A DNA stretch of 64,000 nt. It comes from Helicoverpa zea (Eukaryota > Arthropoda > Insecta > Lepidoptera > Noctuidae). The notes under the pieces were generated by a model. It searched no databases, was not told the DNA's origin, and saw only the letters and a list, made by a program, of their open reading frames with translations. The stretch spans positions 1,860,001-1,924,000 of the forward strand of contig NC_061462.1 of NCBI RefSeq assembly GCF_022581195.2. The letters are read 5' to 3'. Shown here one piece after another: positions 37,801 through 49,800 of the stretch (positions are counted from its first letter, which is position 1; every line of letters starts with the position of its first letter). The position numbers and the translations under genes are program-made.

Positions 37801-40800
37801 ACGGTACCCTTGAGGGAGGTACATCTGTCTTCTAGTTGGGCGATAGTGCGGGTGTAACCTTCGCAACGTTCTTGTAGTTTCTGTAAGGGAATTGGAAGAT
37901 TTTAGATTAGTGTTTAAGAGTTTGGAAAGAGTAGACATTAAAATGGCTTTGGAGTAAATAAATATTTCGTTTTGATAAGTTTGAGAATTGATGATGGAAG
38001 TTTACTTAGAAAAGTCAAAAGTGGAGATGCTGCGTATATCTTTGTCAGTATCAAATTTTTTTTCCGCAATAGGCTGGCATATTGGCGACAATACTTTTTA
38101 AACTAAAAGATGTGTTAACATTTAAAATAAAACTTTTTCTTGCGACTTCATAGTTTTGCATGCAAAAGTCAAAGTCAAATCATTTATTTAATTTAGGCCT
38201 TTACAAGCACTTATGAACGTCAAAATTATAACTAAGTTTGATTCTAGTTGCCCATTCCAAAAGTAGCTTCCTATGGAGAAGAACGGGCAAGAAACTCCAT
38301 GGTTACTCTTTTTAAAAATAATATGGTATTACAGTTTGTATGTATTGATACATACAGTAACAGCATGCGAAGATCATGTAGAATCGCAAATGAGGATAAA
38401 ATGACAATTAAAATGCTACATGGTGTTCACATTTACAGATTGGTTTATATTTTGGTACAAAGTTACAAACAAATAATCAAAAGATTAATACAATTTTACT
38501 TGCTGGTGTAATTTTAATTTGTTAATTAATTAGATTTTGTCAGTATGTCCTATGGAGCAGGACCAGCATGTTTCCAAGCATTTTTATCTTGAATGTAATC
38601 TTCTAATTTATAATATGCTTGCTTACAAAGTGTGGCTTTTATATGAGTTTTAAACCGCATGTCATTCAGTTCCAGAACGTTGTCTGGTATTTTATTATAA
38701 CATTTGACACAATATCCCATGAAAGATGTATGTACTTTAGATAATCTAAACTGCGGGATAGCTATCTTATTTTTATTTCTAGTGTTATAATTATGTCTAT
38801 CACATATTTTATCAAACAAATGTAGGTTTTTCCTAACATACATGATATTTTCATAAATAAATTGGCAAGGTACGGTCATGATATTAATGTTTTTAAACAG
38901 TTCCCTAAGAGATTCACGACCACGTAAGTTGTACATAGCTCTGACAGCTCGCTTTTGCAAGATAAATATGCATTCAATGTCAGCAGCTCGTCCCCACAGC
39001 AGAATGCCGTACGACATGATGCTGTGGAAGTAACTAAAATATACCAGTCTAGCTGTTTCTACGTCCGCTAGCTGCCTCATCTTTCTAATAGCATAGGCGG
39101 CCGAGCTAAGACGACCCGCAAGAGATGTAATGTGGGGTCCCCACTGTAGTTTTTTGTCAAGAGTGATTCCCAGGAAAACTGTTTTATTTATAAATTCTAG
39201 TTTTTCACTATTAAGTATAATGTCACATTCACTACTTTTTACATTTGGCAGTGAAAATCGAATGCATTTTGTTTTTTTTTTTTTTCATTGAGAGCCAAGT
39301 TATTTGCGTTGAACCAATTTTGAACCTGGAGAATGGAATTGTTTACGTCGTCTAAGGTACGTCTACGTCGATCAATATTAAAAATAAGAGAAGTGTCATC
39401 GGCAAACAACACCATTTTAGGTTGATTATCAAATAAGTAGGGCAAATCATTTATGTAAACTAAAAAGAGGAACGGACCTAATATAGATCCTTGTGGTACG
39501 CCCATTGCCATCACTGAACCTCGTGAATTTACGCCGTTTACTTGAACTTTAAGTTGCCGACCATTCAGATATGATTTTAACAGCTGGAGAGAAGAATCTT
39601 TTATTCCGTAATGCTCTAGCTTTCGCAAAAGCGTTTCGTGATTTATACAGTCAAACGCTTTTGAGAGATCGCAGAAGATTCCAATAGAGTCTTCAGCTTC
39701 CTCCCAAGCCTTAAAGATGTGCTTCAATACCCTTCTTCTATCTCTGCCTACAGCTGATACCTAGCAGCATCTACGCAGCAGCTCACGCTATGTTTTGTGG
39801 CGAAAATAATAGTTTAAAAAAACTAAAAAACACGCTTTTTATAGAAAACCGAACTAAAAAATAGAAAATAAATTTTAATGAATTTAAATTAAGAAAATAG
39901 TGTTAAAAATTTCAATGAATATAAATTAATAATAGTGTGAATAAAAAAAAAAATATTTTATTAAAAAAAAGCGTGGGGCGCATGGTGTCAATGGTTATAA
40001 ATATTTTATTGACAGATATGAGTAGAGTGATTTTCATTTCGATAATATGTTAAAAAGCACCCCACGCTTTTTTTTATATTTTTTATTTGATGAAAATTAT
40101 ATAAATTAACAAAAATCATATTTTGCAAATTGAAAAATGGAATAATTTTATCAAATTAGTGTATTGTCATCAGTCCTCAATAAATCTACAAAGTTTGAAC
40201 GAAGTCTGGCCGTTTAAAGTGGGTCAAAATCGCGCCCAAAGAAGTCGGTTACAAACAAACATACAGGTGAAACTAATAAAAAGCGTGTAAAAATGTTTAA
40301 CGCGAACTATAACGTATTTGATGATACCTTCAGTGCCTGGTCGCGGTCCCGCGCGGCGGCGGCGGCGCGCTGCACGTCGCCCTCCAGCTGCGCGCGCCGC
40401 ACGTCCAGCCGGGACGCGCGGCCTGCGTACAACAAAAATCATTTATTCAAACTTAACAGCACAACATCACTTTTCGAACGTCAAAAGAAAATTACAAAAC
40501 GCCCACCCTTCACCACTTCCTATGTGTTGTTGCTGGGAAGAAGAAGTGGCGCAACAAACTCCCCAGCAACACATGTCTGTCTGTAGGTTAAAAGAACCTT
40601 TCAACAATGTTAAGAGAACATACAACAACACGATGTACTACTGCGGGTATACCATATGTTCATTATGATGATACATACCTTTGAAAATACACAATAAATA
40701 GAGAAGTAATACTTTTTCATCTCACCATGTCGGAAAGAGGAGCCCCTTCGATATCCGAGTGCAAAAGCCATTTTTATCACTAGAGCGGCAAAGTGATTTG

Positions 40801-43800
40801 AATTTAGAATATCGTGTGCAATACTCCAAGATTTCCTCGATGAAGTGGGATGAAAAATTACGTGTTGCATTCGAATACATTTTTTTTTTTCATTTGTGCT
40901 CTTTTGATTCCCTCGCTATCGCTCAGAATTCAAATTTTTGAAACAGCAACTTTGCACTCGTGTATAACAAATTACTATCCAAACTAATATTATAAATGCG
41001 AAAGTAACTCTGTCTGTCTGTCTGTCTGTCTGTCTTTCTGTCTGTCTGTCTGTCTTTTCTTCACGCCTAAACTACTGGACCGATTTGTGTGAAATTTGGT
41101 ACAGACATAGTTTGAAACTTGAGAAAGGACATAGGATAGTTTTTATTACAAAAAATAAAAATAAAAAATAAAATTTATTACGGACATACAGTGCCATCTA
41201 TTGGTCAAATGTCGAGCTGTTCCTATGCTCCGTAGATAGATGGCGTTTATCGCGCAATGGTGTCATTACACGTGTTCGGTTCATGTTATTGTTTTAATTC
41301 ATCGGAAAATCCATCAGAAAAATGTAAATAAACAGTAAAAAGGTGTAAAAAAATTAATATTAATATAATAAAAGTTTTACTACAAAGAAAATGCTCTAAC
41401 GGAGTATAGATAATTCTATTAGTACTACGCGCAATGGTGTCGATCGTTACACGAGTTCGGTTCATGTTGTTTTAATTTGGTACAGACATAGTTTGGAACT
41501 CGAGAAAGGACATAGGATAGTTTTTATCCCAAAAATCCTGCGGGAGCGGGAACTTCTCAAAAATCCCGCGAGATCGAGAACTATGTGGGTAAAACCAAAA
41601 ATCTGCCGGAAGTCACTATTCCACGCGAACGAAGTCGCGGGCAAAAGCTAGTGTATTATAAACGTAATTTTAATCAAGATAACTGCATACACTGCTACTT
41701 AAGTAAAAAAAAAAAAAAAATAATGGCGGGACTCCTTTTCACACACGGTCGGTTAGCCCCAGGGTAAGTTATTAATTAACTTGTGTTATGGGTGCTAACA
41801 CAACTGATAAACTACATATAGCTACATATATACATATTTATAAATACATATCATAACACCCAGACCACGGCCAACAAGCATGCTCATCACACAAATGTCG
41901 ATCGAACCGGGAATCGAACCCGGGACCTCAGATTGGCAGTCCGGCTTGGTGACCTTTGCGCCACAGAGGTCGTCATAGTAAGCTTTACACTTAAAAACAA
42001 TATGTACCAGAACACATTTAAAACGAAAAATACTTATTTACCCTGGCGACAATACTTACTATCCTTCCGCTTCGTCAGGATAATGAAGAGACTTTACTTT
42101 CTATTGTCTAACCCCCGCACTCAGAGTTATTTAATGGTCACTTATAAGACATTCCTTAGTGAAGGATTTCTCTGTCAATCCATCATTAAAGAATGGGAGT
42201 AGTTATTAAACGTCTCTGAGTGCGGGGGTTATTCCAATACAACGTACCTTCAGCCGCAGCAAGCGCTTCCCGGAGTTGTCCTACTTCTTGTACACGTTCC
42301 GCTAACTGTACTCGCAGATTATCGCCTTTGTTCTGTCAACAACAACATTAATTATTTGCATATAGTACTATTTTTATTATACTCAAAATAAATGTAAAAA
42401 AAAATCTTACCTCATTCTGTACTTTCTCTTCCGTGACAGACGCCAACGTAGCTTCAAGACTGGTAATCTTGTCTCGCAAGTTGCTGATCTCCACTGTCTT
42501 ACTCTGCACTGACTCATTCTGAAATAAATCGTTCCTGTTAATTCAATAGTCAATTTATTTTGACAAAGCTACTCTACTACTTTCCGAAAGCCAAGTAAAA
42601 GAACACAGGAATAAAAAAGGTTTAGAACTGGAGTCACAGCTACAGGACAAGGATATCGCCTTCATATACAAGCTGTTGATTTGCATTTGTGCCATACTTC
42701 AGGAGGAGGACATTAAATACGTAAATAATCGATTGGAATTACAGTAGACGGGAAATAGCTAATATACACTGCTTTTTTTTGTCATTGTAATGTCGTAGTA
42801 TTTCAGAAGTAATCCAATTTTATGAATGAAATTTATGAATAATCGGTACGTATGCTTCGTGTTTGCGTTTGTGTGAGGGCGCAGCACGGTTTTAAGGCCA
42901 GTAACACACACGCCAAGTTTAAATACGGCTAGATGACATTGACGGAATTCCGAAAAAAAAAAATTAAAAAAAAATACGTACCAATTTTTTTGTTGATTTG
43001 GGTCGAGAATCATTAGCATAATTACGTCCTTGAATATGGCACGGATACAAATCAACAGCTTGTATATCATGGTTATCGCCTTGTTTACGTGTATAGTTGG
43101 TCCGGACCGTTTTGGTGTCTTACCAAGACTCCTTTTACTCTGCCCGTGCTTGTTGTTGTTAAAAATATACCCTAAATAAAATAGGGCATGCGCTAAGCAG
43201 ATTGCTGATTGCTGGTGACCGACTGCAGCTGGTTGTCACTTGCACAGTGACAGTACAGTACACATTACCAGAGCATTGAGCTGCGCCTCCTTCTGTCCGT
43301 ACGCGGTCTGCAGCCTCGCCTTCTCCTCCTGCAAGCTGCGCAGGTTGCTGGTGACCGACTGCAGCTTGTTGTCACCCTTGCCTTGCTGTTCACAGGCATC
43401 TTTGAGCTGTTTCTTTAGCATGTTCACTTGTGACTTGAAGTCATCCTAGAAAACAGAAATATAAATTATATTCATCGTTACACAATATGAAGGAAATATT
43501 AACCAAAATACAGTGTAGACGGTGACTAACCTTCTCCCGTTCAATCTGGCAGACATCATGCATCAAGTTACGCATGCCTTTCTTAACCAGTTCTGGGTCC
43601 ACATCTATTATCTCGTTGCGATCCTCGGAATGGTCGCGTCCTGAAAATTGTGATATTTACAATATTGTAGACAAAATAATAGTTATTGTATTAAATCATA
43701 AAAATATTATTCTACATGTGTACACCTGTAATAGGCTTAGCAAACTAGATTTTTATAATATCTTATGTTTTTTGGTTTTATTGTTTGTAATGCTGTTGGT

Positions 43801-46800
43801 GTGCCAGTAAATAATAAATAAATCATCAATCAATTTGTTATTGAGCGATAGTACGCACGTGCCGCAAAATGGCACTTTATTATTGTAATTTGTAGATTCA
43901 CCCTAGGAAGGGAAACGCCCGCAACGTCGCTTCTTTTCCTGGTGTGAAGCGGTTACAGTTTGCTGAATAGATCCAATTCCATAGATTTTCAAGTTATAAT
44001 GTGGGCCGATCCCGGCGGCACTGCAATGCCGGGCCGACCCGTGACGGGAGTGGAGCGAGCCCCGAACATCCCGTCAGTTTACAAAAATCAGTTTAATATA
44101 CTGGTCCCTCAGTGAGGGAACTTTCAGATATTAAGCTGAAAAGAACAGATACTACACTTTGATCTTAGCCAAAAGGCCGAGAAGCGATACCGAACCAAAG
44201 TAGCGAGCGAGGGTCATTCAATGGCGGAGAATCTTAACACCGCGATACAGAAATGAGCGTGAATTGTACAGCGCCATCTATCGAGCTTGATGGTAAACTT
44301 TACTTGTCACTTATGTGAAGGGTTCCGTTCCGCGGTATGTCTGCTAAAACCTGTTTTGGGTATAACGCGTTTACCTGTTTTTAAACTAGTTTACTGTCCT
44401 TAAGTTACAAACAGGTCCATCACGCAAAAGAATGAAGGCATGAAGGTATTAAAGTTTCTTCGACCAAAACATTTTTTTTATGACGGCCTGTGGGTAAAAT
44501 GATCATCTTCCTGATAAGTATTTTTGTATTTTAGTGTCACCTTATCTGCTTGATGTATTCACAAAATATGTGTTTTAAAAACACCTTAACAGATCTCTGG
44601 TATCTAAACTCTTTTGCAAAAAAAGCGGGCACCTATGCGAAATCTTAGTTTTAAGGACTTTACGTGTATTTCAAAGGGTTTTAATGATTGTAGTATGTTT
44701 CTAGCATCAAAAGGGTTAGCCATTTGTATTTACCTAATGGTATGGTATCTACCTGGGCGGCAAACTGGCTGGGTATATACGAAATAAAATTTTTGTTTTT
44801 GTACTTTTTTTGTGTATATTATCACATTATCATCGTTTAGACGTTTCTCAACTACGTTGGGGTCGGCCTCCAGTCTAACCGGATGCAGCTGGGTACAATA
44901 AACTTTTTTCTTTTTTTAAGATTGGTTGTCAGACTTTCTGGCTTCGTTTTGTACAATAAATGTTATTTCCATGCACTGACCTCTATGCGGGCTGTATCTC
45001 CTGGCGGGGCTGGCGAGGCGCTTCCTGGTGGCGGCGTGCACGGTGCCGTCGGGCTGCACGCCACAGACCCGGCGCAGCGCATGCGCGATGGACGACAGCT
45101 TGGCTTCCGCCTCGCGCTTGCCGCTCTCGCACTGCGAGAGGGACGCTTCTAGGGCTCGGCAACGACCCTCGCTGCCGCCCAGACGAGCCTGTACATAATA
45201 ATACGATTATTTTTATAGGAAAAAAAATGATACCAAAATACATATTAATAAAAAATATTATACACTTGAAGAAAATGTTTTCTTATTTATGTAATAGTGT
45301 TGTGGGCTATTAAGAATGCAGAATTGTCTTTGGGGCCGTCCATATATTACGTCATTCTAAATTAAGGGGGGGGGTCTGCGGATGGCGGTAAATGATACAT
45401 GGGGGGGGGTGTCTCGAAATTGACGTCATTCTTATTTATTTATTTATAGTTTATTGTTCACGTGCAAAAATATTATTTCTAAAATGAAATTTCTTCCAGC
45501 ACACCTAGTAACTCCATGGGAGTTATCAAAAAGTAAAAAATACTTTTATATTATATTAGTTTTCGCCCGCGGTTTTTCCCGCGTCCCGTAGCCGGATGGT
45601 GACAAAAACTTCCTCCAACAACAAAAATCCTAAAACCTTCTCCCGGGTCTAAGTTACCTCCCCTCTAATTTTCAGCCAAATCGGTCAAGCCGTTTTCATG
45701 TTATGTCGTGACAACGGAAAACGGGTTTCATTTTTATATATATAGATTAAATATATCAATGATTATTGCCAAACTAAAAATAATAAAAGGTGATTCTATA
45801 ACCAAGTGTTTTAATCAAATAATACCCTATTTTTCTCAAATCTGCAATGTTTTAATTTTGTCAAACTGGTAATGACGTCAATTTTTTGAGAAGGGGGTCA
45901 CTAAGAATTGACGATATAGGGTTTGAAGAATTGATTGTAGGGGTCTAAAATCTGAAAATATCGATGACGTAATTTATGGACGGCCCCTTTTTAATATCCT
46001 TAGTTCCTAAAAATCTTTTCATTCATTCTTTACGTTAATTTTGTTGAGGTGAAGCTATACATAAAAAAAATATCAACAAAATAATGTAATTTAAAATAAT
46101 AATTTTTGGAAACTTTTGTATCGAATCATTTTAAATCGTCCTATATTAATTGTGAGAAAATTAGACAGATATTTTTTACACAATTATTTTCTTCAATTAT
46201 AAAAAGCATGCCATACCTTGAGTTCCTGTATCTGCTGCGTGGCGTCAGCGAGGCACACCTCGAGGTTATGTTTGAGTTCTTCTAAACGACGCTCCTTCGA
46301 CCGACAGTCTTCTAGTCGTAGGACTAACTCCTGAAAATGTTAAGCACCCAATTAGTACATAGCTTTTATATGTTGGTAAAAATTGGAGATTTCGTTCAAA
46401 ATTACCATAAAACAAAAAAAAATATTTTTGAGAAATATCATGCTGAATCAAACGCTGCAAAAAATCTCGGAAATCTCATGTGATTTCCAGAATATACAAC
46501 GGCGGTCTATATACTGTACTAGTCTAGATCAGGGTGATGGAGAAATAGAAGTGGAAGATGCAAGTTTGTTTTAAACAATTTTGTAACTTTTTCTCAAGGC
46601 ACTACCCCTTCTCGTAGACTTTGCCTTTAAATTGAAAAGAATTAATTTGTCTGTCAGTACATACCTGGTCCCTAGCTCTACAGGCCTCCTCCAGTTCAGC
46701 AGCCCGCTGCCTGCAGGCGGCCAGGTCGGCGCGGGCGGCGCCCAGCATGGCCTCCAGCTCGGCGCCGTGCCGCCGGGCAGCGGCCGCGTCGCCGGCACAA

Positions 46801-49800
46801 CGCTCGCGTTCTTCGCTCTCGTTTTGTAGTCTAAAACACAAAAATAACAAATTGGAAAATCGGCGGAATGATAGACACGGAATGAGGACACGTGGTCTTT
46901 ATTGCACACTGATACATTTAATACACAAAGGATACAGAAAAATTATCAACAACGTTGAGTTTACCCTAATGTAAATTCCAAGTAAAGAAAAAAACAATCT
47001 GGATTTCCTAAACCTTAACAACATTTAACAATAAATGAAGACGTGTTGAAACGCAAGCAAACTATTATTTGAGGGACCTTACCTAGACTGCAACTCTTTA
47101 ATATCATGATTAGCCTGCTCCAAAGCAGCTCGTTCTCTCTTCAGCTGACTCTCAGTGGCCTTCAGCTCTCGGGTGACATGTTCCCCGCCCGTCTCACTCT
47201 CCTTCAACATGGTTTGTACGCGGGACAGTTCTAAATCGAGGGATGTGCGGTTTTCTTCGAGGCCTGGAAATTATGTCAGTTTGAATCATAAAAAGGTTGA
47301 AAGATAAGTACACCGCATTGTTACCAACCGACCCGCGTGTGAAACACCATTATGGTAGGCAAACTGTAGATATAGATAGAGGAAAAAAAGGGGAAAGTTC
47401 AAAATTAATGTAATGAGAAGCCAGCTGTAAAATGGAACTAATAAAACATACTGAACAATTGCTGAAGTCAAAATCACGTTCAAGAATAAATATAGTTGAG
47501 CCGTAATTTCTTTATATTAATATTACTAAGCTAAAGAGTGGAGTGTTCAGCAGTGGACATCCTATGGCTGAGATGATGATGATGATGAAGCTAAAGAGTT
47601 TGTTTGAAAGCGCTAATCGCAGAAACTACTGGTCCATTTTTTTTTTCAGATAGCCCACTTCTTAAGGAATGCTACTTATGTACCCAGGTGAGGGACGTTG
47701 TTCCCTCTACAGCCTGTAGCCAGTAGCCAGAATCTCACCAGCAATCTTATGATAAGCCTCGTCCCTGGCTCTGGCCGCCTCTCTTCGCTCGTGCTCAGCT
47801 CGCTTGACGTGGTCGCGCAGTTCGCGACAGCTGCTGTTGTACTTGTCCGTCAGTTATCCACTGTGGATAGTAATAGACTTACCAGCAATCTTATGATAAG
47901 CCTCGTCCCTGGCTCTGGCCGCCTCTCTTCGCTCGTGCTCAGCTCGCTTGACGTGGTCGCGCAGTTCGCGACAGCTGCTGTTGTACTTGTCCGTCAGTTA
48001 TCCACTGTGGATAGTAATAGACTTACCAGCAATCTTATGATAAGCCTCGTCCCTGGCTCTGGCCGCCTCTCTTCGCTCGTGCTCAGCTCGCTTGACGTGG
48101 TCGCGCAGTTCGCGACAGCTGCTGTTGTACTTGTCGCGTTCAGCTATACAGTTCGTTAGCTGGCGACGGACGTCCGTCAGTTCCTTGCGCAGACTGTCCG
48201 ATTCGTTCTCCACTGTGGAGTCAAAAATGTAGATGACAATAAATATATAGTTAAATAAGTTGAATAATTTAGTAAATCAAGTCATATTAATGGAGTACTG
48301 TTTTGTCAGTGGATGTAAATTTTGTTTATCAATCAAATTATTGCAGGGACTTGCAAGTTTTATAGCGTAAAACTTCAAGTTCACATGACTGTTAAATGCC
48401 ATTAAAATGCTTTTAAATATGCATATAAACCATTTAATTTTAAGAATGTGCTTACTTCATGTAGACTGACTTTAAAGACAATGAAAATTGTTACCAAAAA
48501 ATTAAACAAACCAAGCATACGCGATATTAGAAACTCACATAAAAACAAGCTAAGAAGCTGATATTGCAAGCATACTCACACTCTTTCAACTTCCTCATGG
48601 TCTCCTGTAACTGTGCATACGCATTGTCATACTTGTCTTCAGCCAATGACAATTGGGCGCGGATCTCGGTACATTCGCGCATAACCGCCTCCTTTTCTAA
48701 GTGTAGCTCCTTGATGCGGTTCTCGAAGCGGGCGCATTCGTCTTCTGCTGTGGCCCTGAATATAAGTTATTTTTTTAATTTTGTTAACAAATTTTTCGAA
48801 AAGCATTTTGATGACACTAGGCAATATTATATCTTGGGACACGGTAGAAAGCTAGTTACAGATATGGTACAAATTAATAATGTACACCCCTTGATTATAT
48901 TTTGTTGAAAAAGGGGGCGCAATAAACATGTGCAGATAACCAAAAACCATAGCGTCGGCCAGCAGTGAAAACCTCGGATGTCTCATTTCCTCGAAAAAAA
49001 TATATTTGTTCTTTGGATTGATAAACTCGGTAAGCACAGATTACTCTAGCAAGCTTTCGAATCAGCTACTCCTAGCGCCATTTATGACGTGGTATGAGAA
49101 CCTATTTCAAAATAAGATCCGCCATTTTCGTCTGAGTAACTTGCCAGTGCGGTTAATAATAGCATTATTCCGGATAAAAAAATAATTTATGTATTTATTT
49201 ATTTAATTAAAAATCTATAAAATCAAAAGGTAATATAATATCTTCCCCACTCATACATTTTTTGTCAGTAGAAGGTTTTGTCGTCCTCCTGTAAAATTTT
49301 GTTATAAACACTTACGAGGTTTTCACTGCTGGGCGACGAAGGGCGCAATTTGACAGTTGTAAGTCATAAACTTAATAAACTAACATGTAATTGTTTCTCC
49401 TGACCTATCTTTATTGAGATAAGAAAACCTAATGCGATCAAAAGTCATATCTTTCTCCGGTTTCGTCTACTTCAAGGGCATTTGGGCATCCAGTGAACGC
49501 TAACTCCACAAAACAAAAATATTCACGTGAAAGATAAAAAGATTCCTTCGAGCCGGATTTGAACCAGCGACCTATGGATATCAGTTGCATTACATCTACA
49601 GTCCACCGCTCTACCAACTGAGCTATCGAAGGCATGAGAACACGCGCAAAATACGTTATTACAATGTTGAATGTTAAGTAATCGGTGAAAGTTAAGTGTG
49701 GTCTACTTTATCGTACGCATAATGACCTTGTTTAATGTTATTTATTTTATTTGTACATATGTAGGTACGTTCGAATTTGTAATTAATAGATTATTGTTTA

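Larger units (their letters stand above)
38163..39765 (-). mobile_element. 5'-truncated jockey-type LINE in a rootletin intron
   Basis: Same strand as rootletin, between exons 31 and 32. It holds a reverse transcriptase in two frames, a 3' UTR and an end carrying 'AAAGTCAAAGTCAAATC' (simple TTTGAC-type tail on the element's strand). Confidence 0.88.

Noticed and set aside
41900..41974. Possible genuine tRNA gene on the minus strand
   Set aside because: Boxes A and B are present, but no cloverleaf with a pairing acceptor stem can be drawn, and a SINE body follows.
42759..43070. 103-codon minus-strand open frame
   Set aside because: Lies in a decayed inverted-repeat element; no coiled-coil or other domain.
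47698..48159. 153-codon plus-strand open frame with a repeated 48-residue unit
   Set aside because: It is the reverse of rootletin exon 22 and its two tandem copies; 144 is divisible by three, so the frame stays open by chance.
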